From Streptomyces lydicus (GTDB taxonomy: Bacteria > Actinomycetota > Actinomycetes > Streptomycetales > Streptomycetaceae), in contig NZ_RDTE01000003.1 of the NCBI RefSeq assembly GCF_004125265.1, positions 6,262,001 through 6,326,000 on the forward strand: a DNA stretch of 64,000 bases, written 5' to 3'. Each line of letters opens with the position of its first letter. Position 1 is the first letter of the stretch. Under the pieces are notes generated by a model that was not told where the DNA came from, ran no database searches, and saw only the letters and a list, made by a program, of their open reading frames with translations. Below, one piece after another: positions 51,577-59,426 of the stretch. The translations under genes and the position numbers were made by a program.

Positions 51577-51939
51577 ATGATGGAAGTCAAGACGGTCGAC
51601 AAGCCGGATGAACGGCGCGACTTTCCCCGGGGCCACCTCGAAGCCCTGCACCTCACCGGACTGGACTTTGCCGTGGCCACCTTCGAGCCCGGCTGGCACT
51701 GGACGGAGTCGATAGGGCCGATCGTCGGGACCAAAAGCTGCGAGGTACACCACAACTGCTACATGGTCCAGGGCCGGATGCGTCTGCGGATGAACGACGG
51801 CGCGGAGTCCGAAGTGGGCCCCGGCGACGTGTTCGTCTGTCCGCCCGGTCACGATGCCTGGGTCGTGGGGGACGAGCAGGTGATCCTGTACGACTTCGCG
51901 GGCGGTATGGCGACCGACTACGCCAAGGCGAAGAGCTAG
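51577..51939 (+). CDS. small cupin protein
   Basis: 120 aa from ATG 51577, with GGAGGA 7 bases upstream. Cupin barrel: FEPGWHWTESIGPIVGTKSCEVHHNCYMVQGRMRLRMNDG and EVGPGDVFVCPPGHDAWVVGDEQ. The His residues of CEVHHN and PPGHDAW fit a metal site. Similar to small cupins that protect or bind small organic molecules; function unknown. Confidence 0.8.
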   Translation: MMEVKTVDKPDERRDFPRGHLEALHLTGLDFAVATFEPGWHWTESIGPIVGTKSCEVHHNCYMVQGRMRLRMNDGAESEVGPGDVFVCPPGHDAWVVGDEQVILYDFAGGMATDYAKAKS

Positions 51940-52206
51940 GGGGCCACTAAGGGGCCGCTAGGGGGCCGGGAGTCTCGGGGGTGTTTCCCCTGGGGGTGAG
52001 GGTGCGCTTCGGGGGAGTCGCGGGGGCCGTGGTGGAGCCCGCTGGGTGGCGTGGCGTTTCCCACGTGAATCGCGATGTCTAGGAACGCGATCGTTGGGCA
52101 GGGGTGCGGAACGGTCCGGCGTGCGGAATACGTCACGGGTTGTGCCCGTTACCGCAGCCGGAGACCGATTGGCAATCGTCGACAGACCGGAAGCAGGGAA
52201 ACACGC
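51940..52206. other. gene-free spacer upstream of thioredoxin
   Basis: 267 bp with no supported gene. It contains GGGGGCC repeats near 51938-51965 and presumably the thioredoxin promoter; no clear -10/-35 was identified. Confidence 0.5.
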
Positions 52207-52617
52207 ATGAGCACCATCGAGCTCACCAAGGACAACTTCGACGAAATCGTGTCCGGCAACGATTTCGTCCTCATCGACTTCTGGGCCGAGTGGTGCGGGC
52301 CGTGCAAGCAGTTCGGCCCGGTCTTCGAGAAGTCGTCCGAGACGCATGACGACCTGGTCTTCGCCAAGGTCGACACGGAGGCGCAGCCCGAGCTGGCCCA
52401 GGCCCTCCAGATCCAGTCCATCCCGACCGTGATGATCGTCCGCGAGAACATCGCGGTCTTCGCCCAGCCGGGCGCACTGCCCGCCGAGGCCCTGGAGGAC
52501 GTCATCGGCCAGGCCCGCGCACTGGACATGGACGAGGTCCGCGCCTCGGTCACCGAGGCCCAGCAGAACGAGCAGGCCGAGGCCGCCGAGCAGGGGCAGC
52601 AGGCGCAGGGCTCGTGA
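52207..52617 (+). CDS. trxA: thioredoxin
   Basis: 136 aa from ATG 52207 with AGGGAAA upstream. Active site FWAEWCGPCKQFGP (WCGPC), cis-Pro in IQSIPTVMIV. Reduces protein disulfides in the cytoplasm. The C-terminal tail of about 30 Gln/Glu/Ala residues is an extension found in Streptomyces thioredoxin paralogues. It overlaps the phosphatase gene by GTGA at 52614-52617. Confidence 0.93.
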   Translation: MSTIELTKDNFDEIVSGNDFVLIDFWAEWCGPCKQFGPVFEKSSETHDDLVFAKVDTEAQPELAQALQIQSIPTVMIVRENIAVFAQPGALPAEALEDVIGQARALDMDEVRASVTEAQQNEQAEAAEQGQQAQGS

Positions 52618-53210
52618 GCGACCTCCTTCTGGTCCGGCACGGCGAGACCGAGTGGAGCCGGGACGGCAGGCACACCAGCTGGACCGATCTGCCGCTGACC
52701 GCGGTCGGTGAGGAGCAGGCCCGCGCACTGCGGCCGCTGCTGTCGGACCGGAAGATCGGGCAGGTGTACGCCAGCCCGATGAAGCGGGCGCTGCGCACCG
52801 CCGAACTGGCGGGCCTCGCCCGCCCGCAGACCGACGCCGACCTGCGGGAATGGGACTACGGCGGCTACGAGGGCATCGCCACCGCCGAGATCCACCGCAG
52901 CCGTCCCGGCTGGTATCTGTTCACCGACGGTGTCCCCGAGGGGCCCGACGGGCACCCCGGGGAGTCACCCGAGCAGGTCGGGGCGCGTGCGGACCGGGTG
53001 CTGGCGCGGATCGTGCCGCAGCTGGCCGCCGATGAGGGGGATGTGGCGCTGGTGGCGCACGCCCACTTCCTGCGGGTGCTGGCCGCCCGCAGGCTCGGAC
53101 TGCCGCCCGGCGCCGGCGGGCTGTTCACGTTCGAGACCGGGGCGGTGGGCGTCCTGGGCACGGAGCACGACCGCCCCGCCGTGGTCGCCTGGAACGCCCG
53201 GAGTCTGTAG
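52614..53210 (+). CDS. histidine phosphatase superfamily protein
   Basis: 198 aa, GTG start overlapping trxA. The phosphoglycerate-mutase-like core is intact: LLLVRHGETEWSRDGRHTSW (catalytic His), SPMKRALRTAELAGL (Arg), LREWDYGGYEG (acid) and LVAHAHFLRVLAARRL (second His). These enzymes remove phosphate from sugars, nucleotides or proteins. Coupling to thioredoxin suggests a joint role, but the substrate is unknown. Confidence 0.9.
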   Translation: MSDLLLVRHGETEWSRDGRHTSWTDLPLTAVGEEQARALRPLLSDRKIGQVYASPMKRALRTAELAGLARPQTDADLREWDYGGYEGIATAEIHRSRPGWYLFTDGVPEGPDGHPGESPEQVGARADRVLARIVPQLAADEGDVALVAHAHFLRVLAARRLGLPPGAGGLFTFETGAVGVLGTEHDRPAVVAWNARSL

Positions 53211-53301
53211 CTGCCCGGGGCCTGTAGGCCTGTAGGTTCCGGTAGTGGGTGGGCTGCCCGGCCAGGGAGCCTGTAGTGCCCAATTGGCCGGCCCGGCCCG
53301 G

Positions 53302-53378
53302 CCCCACGGCCCGCCCGGCCCGGCCCCACGGCCCGCCCGGCCCCGCCCCACGGCCCGCCCGGCCCCGCCCCACGACCC
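53302..53378. repeat. 22-bp tandem repeat, three and a half copies
   Basis: CCCCACGGCCCGCCCGGCCCGG and near copies at 53302-53323, 53324-53345, 53346-53367 and a partial unit, between convergent genes. Confidence 0.85.
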
Positions 53379-53413
53379 GGTGCGGCCCGGCCCCGCCCGG
53401 CGCGTGCCCGCCC

Positions 53414-54445
53414 CTACGGGTCCATCGGATCGAGGTGCAGGGGTTGCACCTTGCCCTCGATCATGGCGCCGAGCCCCATGACGGCACAGATGTCGGGGCG
53501 GTCCGCGGTGTGCACCGGCATGGTCGTGGCCTGATGGATCATCGGCTCCAGTCCGGGGATCAGCGCACTGCCGCCGGCGAGCACGATGCCGCGCTCCCCG
53601 AGGTCGGCCACCAGATCCGGCGGGCAGCGGCGCAGCACCGACCCGATGCCGTCGAGGATCGCGGTCAGCGGGGTGGTGATGGCGTCCCGTACCCGCTCGG
53701 TGTCGACGTGCACGGAGCGCGCCATCCCGCTGACCACATCCCGGCCGTGCACCTCGGTGGAGCCGGGTGTCAGGCCGTCGCCGCCGGAGAGGATCAGCTG
53801 CAGCGGACGTACCGCCTGGCCCGCCAGCATCAGCTCGTGGTGCAGCCGCAGGTGCTGGATCACTGCGTGGTCGATGGCGTTTCCGCCCACCGGAACGTTC
53901 TCCGCCGCCACGATCGAACCGAGCGAGAGCACCGCGACCTGCGTGGTTCCCGCACCACACACCACGATCATGGTGGCCTCCGGCTGCTCCACCGGCAGTC
54001 CGGAGCCCACCGCGGCGGCGACCAGGGTGTCGACCAGCTCCACCCGCCGTGCCCCCAGCCCCGTCAGCGTCTCCACGGCCGCCCGCTGGGCCAGCGGCTC
54101 GCTGCCGTACGGGAGGCAGACCGCGGCCCGCGTCGTGGGGCGGCGCCGCCAGGTCTTGCGCAGCCGCTCGCCGACCAGGGTGCGCAGCAGCCGCTGGGCC
54201 ATGTCGATGTCGACGATGGTGCCGTTGGAGACCGGGCGCACCACCCGGATGTAGTCGGGGGTGCGCCCGTCCATCACCTCGGCCTGGGCGCCCACGGCCA
54301 GCAGTGCCCCGGTACGGGTGTTGATGGCGGCGACGGTCGGTTCATCGACGACCAGCCCCTGGTTTTTCACATACACCCTGGTCCGGGCCGCTCCGAGGTC
54401 GACGGCGGCCGAGCACCGCCGCAATTGGGCGAGGCTGATGGTCAT
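53414..54445 (-). CDS. MreB/Mbl-like actin homologue
   Basis: 343 aa from ATG 54445 with GGGGAGGA 8 bases upstream. Actin-fold motifs: SAAVDLGAARTRVYVKNQGLVVDEPTVAAI (phosphate 1), MIVVCGAGTTQVAVLSLGSIV (phosphate 2), IVLAGGSALIPGLEPMI (adenosine), ICAVMGLGAMIEG at the end. Streptomyces mbl and mreB act in sporulation, where the cytoskeleton protects spore walls. This is one of several paralogues; it stands apart from the mreBCD operon. Which paralogue it is cannot be told from the sequence. Confidence 0.88.
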   Translation of the reverse strand: MTISLAQLRRCSAAVDLGAARTRVYVKNQGLVVDEPTVAAINTRTGALLAVGAQAEVMDGRTPDYIRVVRPVSNGTIVDIDMAQRLLRTLVGERLRKTWRRRPTTRAAVCLPYGSEPLAQRAAVETLTGLGARRVELVDTLVAAAVGSGLPVEQPEATMIVVCGAGTTQVAVLSLGSIVAAENVPVGGNAIDHAVIQHLRLHHELMLAGQAVRPLQLILSGGDGLTPGSTEVHGRDVVSGMARSVHVDTERVRDAITTPLTAILDGIGSVLRRCPPDLVADLGERGIVLAGGSALIPGLEPMIHQATTMPVHTADRPDICAVMGLGAMIEGKVQPLHLDPMDP

Positions 54446-54597
54446 GGATGATTCCTCCCCGACGGGCCGGTATGGACGAAAGCGCTGGTGCGGCCTGTTC
54501 GCAGGGACCGCTCGTGCGCCATCCTCCGGTCGCGCGCGGCCGCCCGCCCGCTGGAAAGGTCCGCTCGGGGGACGGGCGCAGGACGGGCCGGGGGCGG

Positions 54598-55266
54598 TTA
54601 CGGCGAAGGAGTGAGGCCGGGGCCGTCGGCCGGTGTGGCGGGGGCCGAACCGGTCAGCCGCTGGTACAGCCCCCAGGTGAATTCCGCGACGATGTCCCGG
54701 GGGGTGCCGTCGGGACCGGGGGCGGTGCAGGCCAGCTGCCAGCGGGTGGGGGCGCTGCCCTCTCGCGGGCGGGCCGGTGCGAAGGCCCGGGCGACCTCGT
54801 CGACCGTGCACGACCAGGGCGTCAGATCCTCGGTCGTCCGCAGGTCAGGGGCCCTGGCGCCGGGTGCCCGGACGAGCCAGGCGTTCCAGACGGCGCCCCG
54901 GGTGCCGGTCAGGACCTCGAAACGCAGCTCGGGCCAGAGCGGAACGGCCCAGGCCAGGGCCTCGCAGGTCAGGTCGCCGATACGGCGGGTGGTGACGCTC
55001 TCGGGGGTGCCGAGCAGCGCACGATACGGCTGGACGCCGCCGCGCGCTCGCGGGGCGTGCATCCGTGCCTGCCAGCGGCGGTTGGCCTCGCGCATGTCGG
55101 CACGGGAGGCCCGCAGCGTGCGCAGGGCGTCCTCGACCAGGCCGGGGTGGTGGTCGGCCATCCGGCGCAGCAGGACGAGCTGGAAGGCGACCGGTCCCGG
55201 CAGGCCGGACGGGGCTCCGGAGCCGGCGGGCGGGTCGGTGTCAGCGGTGCCGTTCATGACAGACAT
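54598..55266 (-). CDS. conserved Streptomyces protein of unknown function
   Basis: 222 aa. The start is uncertain (ATG 55266 or 55257); no strong ribosome site. The body reads GPVAFQLVLLRRMADHHPGLVEDALRTLRASRADMREANRRWQARMH, then RALLGTPESVTTRRIGDLTCEALAWAVPLWPELRFEVLTGTRGAVWNAWLVRAPG and TPWSCTVDEVARAF. It has no signal or membrane segment. The gene follows the MreB-like gene on the same strand, 152 bp away, perhaps a functional link. I do not recognise a domain. Confidence 0.7.
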   Translation of the reverse strand: MSVMNGTADTDPPAGSGAPSGLPGPVAFQLVLLRRMADHHPGLVEDALRTLRASRADMREANRRWQARMHAPRARGGVQPYRALLGTPESVTTRRIGDLTCEALAWAVPLWPELRFEVLTGTRGAVWNAWLVRAPGARAPDLRTTEDLTPWSCTVDEVARAFAPARPREGSAPTRWQLACTAPGPDGTPRDIVAEFTWGLYQRLTGSAPATPADGPGLTPSP

Positions 55267-55404
55267 GGTCGTGGATGGGGCGGGATCCGGGGGGCTGGGG
55301 AGGGGGCAGGGACCCGGATCCGGGAGTCGGGGACCGGGGGGCGGGGTCCGAGGGGCGGGGGCTGCGGAGGTTGCGGGGCCCGGGGCGGGAGCCGGGCGGG
55401 GCGC

Positions 55405-56388
55405 TCAGCCGGCGCCGTCGATACCACCGGCGCCGTCGGTGTCACCGGCCCCCGTCGCCGACCGCCCGACGAGCGTTTCCATCCCGTCCAGCAGCCGGGC
55501 CAGCCCGAACTCGAAGAGCGAGTCCTGATTCACCACGTCCTCACCTATCGCCGAGGCCCCCGCGTACATGGGGTAGGAGCCCAAGGTGAGGATCCCCTCG
55601 AACGTCGGCTCCATCGTGGCCATCCACTGCGCCTGGTCCATGCCGGTCTCCTGCTCGGCCTCCAGATCGTCCTCGAAGCCGGCGGCGGTGGCCAGCACGA
55701 AGCTCAGCAGCGTCAGCGCCATGTGGATCAGCGTCACCGGGTCCATCCCCCGGACCCGCGCCATGGTCCACTCGACCAGCGCCATCGCCCGTGGCATCGG
55801 CTGCGGCCGGGTGATCGACAGATACTGCGCCAGCCAGGGGTGCCGCCGGTAGAGCTCCCACTGCAGCCGTGCGCCCGCCTCCATCCGTGCGCGCCAGCCG
55901 TCCGGCGCCGGTTCGGGCAGCTCGACGTCGAGGAACGCGGCGTCCGCCATCAGCAGCACCAGCTCGTCCTTGCCGGCCACATGACGGTAGAGCGCCATCG
56001 AGGACACCCCGAACTCGGCGGCGACCCGGCGCATCGACAGCGCCCGCAGCCCCTCGGCATCGGCGACCTTGATCCCGGCCCGTACGACGCTCTCGCGGCT
56101 CAGCCCGCTGTCCGTCTCGCGCGGCCGCCGCTCCCGCGCGGGCCCGCCGCTGCGGGCGGTCCGCTGCGGCTCGGCCACGACCGTGCCCACCCCCGGTACG
56201 ACCCGTACGAGTCCTTCCTGACGCAGCGTCATCAGCACCTTGGTGGCGGTCGCCATCGCCACCCCCCACTCCTGGGTGATCCGCCGGGTCGAGGGCACCC
56301 GGTCGCCCGGTGTCAGCTCGCCGGTGGCGATACGGCCCCGGATCGCGTCGGCGATCTTGCGGTAGGGCGGTGGGGACGACTGCTCCAC
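55405..56388 (-). CDS. GntR-TetR fusion regulator
   Basis: 327 aa from GTG 56388 with GGAGG 6 bases upstream. Residues about 10-75 form a GntR-type winged helix (YRKIADAIRGRIATGELTPGDRVPSTRRITQEWGVAMATATKVL); residues about 105-150 are a full TetR helix-turn-helix (SRESVVRAGIKVADAEGLRALSMRRVAAEFGVSSMALYRHVAGKDELVL), followed by a TetR_C ligand domain. Two DNA-binding modules in one chain are a known but uncommon design. It controls, most likely, itself and the divergent MFS gene through the boxes at 56402-56518. Confidence 0.9.
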   Translation of the reverse strand: MEQSSPPPYRKIADAIRGRIATGELTPGDRVPSTRRITQEWGVAMATATKVLMTLRQEGLVRVVPGVGTVVAEPQRTARSGGPARERRPRETDSGLSRESVVRAGIKVADAEGLRALSMRRVAAEFGVSSMALYRHVAGKDELVLLMADAAFLDVELPEPAPDGWRARMEAGARLQWELYRRHPWLAQYLSITRPQPMPRAMALVEWTMARVRGMDPVTLIHMALTLLSFVLATAAGFEDDLEAEQETGMDQAQWMATMEPTFEGILTLGSYPMYAGASAIGEDVVNQDSLFEFGLARLLDGMETLVGRSATGAGDTDGAGGIDGAG

Positions 56389-56401
56389 AGGAGACCTCCG
56401 T

Positions 56402-56518
56402 ACTAGTGCACCAGAAGAACGCAGGGTAGCCCTGCGAGGCGTGAGGGCGGTAAAGCGCACTTCAGCGCGTACACCAACGCAGGGCAGTGCACCAGGGCTA
56501 CAGGGCTGGTGCACTAGT
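56402..56518. promoter_or_regulatory. three AGTGCACCAG boxes between the fusion regulator and MFS genes
   Basis: ACTAGTGCACCAG at 56402-56414 and its exact inverse at 56506-56518 are 13-bp arms; a third AGTGCACCAG is at 56486-56495. A palindrome GCAGGG-TAG-CCCTGC is at 56421-56435. These are good candidates for GntR- and TetR-module targets. Confidence 0.65.
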
Positions 56519-56590
56519 GTGACGCATCGCCAACTCCCTTGTCAGGACTATTGTTTGCACCGTAAGCGCAACCTGCTTACCGTGTCATCC

Positions 56591-58261
56591 ATGTCGTTTA
56601 CACCGTACGCATCCAAGCCGGTAGCCGGCCGCCGGGAGTGGACCGCCCTGGGCGTCCTCCTGCTGCCCTGCCTGCTCGTCTCGATGGACGTCTCGGTGCT
56701 CTACTTCGCGGTGCCGTTCCTGACCGCGGAGCTGAAGCCCAGCAGCGTCCAGCAACTGTGGATCCTCGACGTCTACGGGTTCGTCCTGGCCGGCCTGCTG
56801 ATCACCATGGGCGCGCTGGGCGACCGCATCGGCCGCCGCAAGCTGCTGCTGTCCGGCGCTCTCCTCTTCGGACTCGCCTCCGGGGTGGCCGCCTACGCGC
56901 GCAGCGCCGAAATGCTCATCGCCGCACGGGTGTTGCTCGGCATCGGCGGTGCGACGCTGATGCCGTCCACCCTCGCGCTGATCCGCAACCTCTTCCACGA
57001 CGCCAAGCAGCGCGGCAAGGCGGTTGCGATCTGGTCGGCCGCGGTGACCGGCGGCATCGCGGTCGGCCCGGTGCTCAGCGGGGCGCTGCTGGAGCACTTC
57101 TGGTGGGGCTCGGTGTTCCTGGTCAACGCCCCGGCGATGGTGCTGCTGCTGGTCTGCGGGCCGCTGCTGCTGCCGGAGTTCAAGAACCCGGCGGCCGGGC
57201 GCTTCGATCTGCCCGGCTCGCTGCTCTCCCTGCTCGCCATGCTGCCGGTGGTCTACGGCGTCAAGGAGATCGCCCGCGACGGCCTGGCGGCGCTGCCCGT
57301 CCTCGCCCTGGTGACCGGCTTGATCGCCGCCGCGGCCTTCGTCCACCGGCAGCGCACCGCCCGTCATCCGATGCTCGATCTGGAGCTCTTCCGGCACCGC
57401 GGGTTCAGCGTCTCGGTGCTGATGAACCTGCTGGCGATGTTCGCGATCGTCGGCTGTGCGGTGTTCTTCACCCAGTACCTGCAGTCCGTACGGGGCATGA
57501 GCCCCATGGAGGCGGCGCTGTGGAATCTGCTGCCGACCCTCGCGGTGGGCGGGATGGCGCCGGCCGCCACCGCGCTCGCCCAGCGGATGGACCGGGCCTA
57601 TGTCCTCGCCCTGGGGTGCGGCATCGCGGCCGGCGGTTTCGTCTGGCTGTCCTGGCTGGAGCCGGGCTCGGCCCTGTGGTTCGTCCTGGTGGCCTCGGCG
57701 GTCTACGCCTCGGGCCTGGTGGTGGTGATGTCGCTCGGCAACGAACTGGCCATCGGCCTCGCGCCGCCCGAACGGGCGGGCTCCGCCTCGGCCGTACTGG
57801 AGTCCGGCACCGAACTGGGCGGCGCGCTGGGCATGGCGGTCCTGGGCAGCGTCGGGAGCGCGATCTACCGCGGTGACATCGGTGACGCGCTGCCCTCGAG
57901 CCTTCCGGCGGACGCGTCGGACGCGGCACGGGAGACGCTGGCGGGCGCCGTGGCGGTGGCCGGTCAACTCCCCGGCCGGGCCGGGGAGATGCTGCTGACC
58001 GCGGCCCGGGCGGCGTTCGCCGACGGGCTACGGACGGCGGTGCTGGGCGCCGCGGGCATCATGGTCTTTGCCGCGGTGCTGGCGCTGACGCTGCTGCGGG
58101 GGCTGCGGACGGCGGACGTTGCGGGGGAGCCGGGTGCTTCCGGGGTGGCCGGTGCGCAGCAGGGCGCGGAAGTTGAGGCAGGGGCTGGGGCAGGGGGAGG
58201 CGAGGGGGCGGAGTCAGCGCCGGAGGCGGGAGTGGGCGCGGCCGGTGCGCCTGCGCCCTGA
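56591..58261 (+). CDS. DHA2-type MFS multidrug exporter
   Basis: 556 aa, about 14 membrane helices. N-terminal WTALGVLLLPCLLVSMDVSVLYFAVPFL and the motif-A loop GALGDRIGRRKLLLSGALLFG place it in the drug:H+ antiporter-2 family with QacA-like exporters. The C-terminal 60 residues are a Gly/Ala/Glu-rich tail, probably cytoplasmic. Divergent from the GntR-TetR regulator; induction by an exported compound is likely. The ribosome site is weak. TTGTTTGCACC and GCTTACC flank the start region, perhaps part of the promoter. Confidence 0.92.
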   Translation: MSFTPYASKPVAGRREWTALGVLLLPCLLVSMDVSVLYFAVPFLTAELKPSSVQQLWILDVYGFVLAGLLITMGALGDRIGRRKLLLSGALLFGLASGVAAYARSAEMLIAARVLLGIGGATLMPSTLALIRNLFHDAKQRGKAVAIWSAAVTGGIAVGPVLSGALLEHFWWGSVFLVNAPAMVLLLVCGPLLLPEFKNPAAGRFDLPGSLLSLLAMLPVVYGVKEIARDGLAALPVLALVTGLIAAAAFVHRQRTARHPMLDLELFRHRGFSVSVLMNLLAMFAIVGCAVFFTQYLQSVRGMSPMEAALWNLLPTLAVGGMAPAATALAQRMDRAYVLALGCGIAAGGFVWLSWLEPGSALWFVLVASAVYASGLVVVMSLGNELAIGLAPPERAGSASAVLESGTELGGALGMAVLGSVGSAIYRGDIGDALPSSLPADASDAARETLAGAVAVAGQLPGRAGEMLLTAARAAFADGLRTAVLGAAGIMVFAAVLALTLLRGLRTADVAGEPGASGVAGAQQGAEVEAGAGAGGGEGAESAPEAGVGAAGAPAP

Positions 58262-58318
58262 CTGCCCTCGCCGTCCGGCTGCGGACCTCATCGACCGGAC
58301 AAGTCCTGGGCCACCGGC

Positions 58319-58771
58319 TCACTTGACCGGCGGGCAATATCCGGTCTTCTCGCCGATGGTGTTGATCTCGGCGTTGGACCGGGTGTCGCCGGCGTAGTTG
58401 ATCTGGTCGGTGCAGCTGGTTCCGGGCTTCTTGGGGGTGCCCTTCGGCTTGTCGCCCTTCTCCGGCGCCGGGCAGTGCCCGGTGTCCTCGCCGATGGTGT
58501 TGATCTCGGCGTTGGAGCGGGAGTCGCCCGCGTAGTTGATCTGGTCGGTGCACTTCGTCCCGGACTTCGCGGGGGTGCTCTTCGACGCGTCGCCGGCGGA
58601 GTCCCGGGCGGTCTTGGCCTTGGGGGAAGAGGACTGGGTGGCCTGGGTGGAGGCGGTGGACGAGGCGGCGTCGGTGCCTCCGTCCTGGCAGGCGGTGAGC
58701 CCGAATGCGGCGACAGTGATCACCATGGCGGCGGCGGCCTTGCGGGCGAGGTGGAGCGTGGTGTGCGACAT
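58319..58771 (-). CDS. lipoprotein with a duplicated 31-aa motif
   Basis: 150 aa. Lipobox LTAC, Cys at about residue 28. After a Ser/Thr/Lys-rich linker the segment GTKCTDQINYAGDSRSNAEI plus NTIGEDTGHCP occurs at about residues 72-101, and again as GTSCTDQINYAGDTRSNAEI plus NTIGEKTGYCP at about 117-147. Two cysteines per unit probably form one disulfide each. I do not recognise the motif as a named domain. A GTTAG direct repeat lies upstream, as for the lipoprotein genes at 41406 and 44494. Confidence 0.85.
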   Translation of the reverse strand: MSHTTLHLARKAAAAMVITVAAFGLTACQDGGTDAASSTASTQATQSSSPKAKTARDSAGDASKSTPAKSGTKCTDQINYAGDSRSNAEINTIGEDTGHCPAPEKGDKPKGTPKKPGTSCTDQINYAGDTRSNAEINTIGEKTGYCPPVK

Positions 58772-58851
58772 GGTCTTCTCGTTCTCTCCAGGTAGCGCTT
58801 CGGGTTCGTGAGCAAGACTGCCGCCCGCCGTTGATGATCTACCGACGTCCG

Positions 58852-58871
58852 GCTAACGCCCCGCTAACGCC
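58852..58871 (-). promoter_or_regulatory. GTTAGC direct repeat (11-bp spacing) upstream of the lipoprotein gene at 58319
   Basis: On the plus strand GCTAACGCC starts at 58852 and 58863 exactly 11 bases apart (coding strand GGCGTTAGC twice), about 80 bases before ATG 58771, and followed by CCGGACGT as at 42 and 44 kb. Confidence 0.55.
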
Positions 58872-58906
58872 CGAGGCGACCGTCGCACCCGCTGGGCCGT
58901 GCCGGT

Positions 58907-59338
58907 TCACTCGGGGGCGACGCCCAGCATGCGCTGGAGCAACTCCTTCAGCAGCGTCCGCTCGGCGACCGTCAGGCGGCCGAGGGGTTCGCGGGCGAAG
59001 TGGAGCGAGGTGCGCAGTGCCTCGGTCGTACGAGCGCCCTCGGCGGTCGGGGCGGCGAGCTTGACACGGCGGTCGGACGGATCGGGGCGGCGTTCGACCA
59101 GGCCGCGGGACTCCAGGCGGTCCACGATGCCGGTGACGTTCGACGGCTCGCACTTCAGGCGCTCGGCGACCTTGCGCATGGGCAGCGGCTCGAGGCTGAG
59201 CAGGCTGAGCACCCTGGCCTGGGCGCCGGTGAGGGAGTGCTCGGCCGCGGCGAGCTCGTACTCCTCGTAGTAGCGGGCGACGACGGTGCCGATGAGATCG
59301 ACGACCTCGACGGTCAGGGAGTCTGCGCGGGGGGTCAT
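58907..59338 (-). CDS. MarR-family transcriptional regulator
   Basis: 143 aa from ATG 59338 (149 aa if from ATG 59356). MarR winged helix: LTGAQARVLSLLSLEPLPMRKVAERLKCEPSNVTGIVDRLESRGLVERRPDPSDRRVKLAAPT with the DxRxR wing. It is divergent from the NADP-dependent oxidoreductase gene. Although ohr is only 1.3 kb away, it lacks the N-terminal reactive cysteine of OhrR, so it is not an OhrR sensor. It probably represses the divergent MDR gene. Confidence 0.9.
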   Translation of the reverse strand: MTPRADSLTVEVVDLIGTVVARYYEEYELAAAEHSLTGAQARVLSLLSLEPLPMRKVAERLKCEPSNVTGIVDRLESRGLVERRPDPSDRRVKLAAPTAEGARTTEALRTSLHFAREPLGRLTVAERTLLKELLQRMLGVAPE

Positions 59339-59426
59339 ACACACGAGGATACCCATTTACTTGACAACATGAAATATCGAGGAGCATGGTTGTTTCAGTA
59401 CCTGAAGCTTTAGGAGGACCGCGCTT

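Noticed and set aside
58907..59338. OhrR regulator for the nearby ohr gene
   Set aside because: No reactive N-terminal cysteine in the expected LCF-like context, and it is divergent from an MDR oxidoreductase rather than beside ohr.
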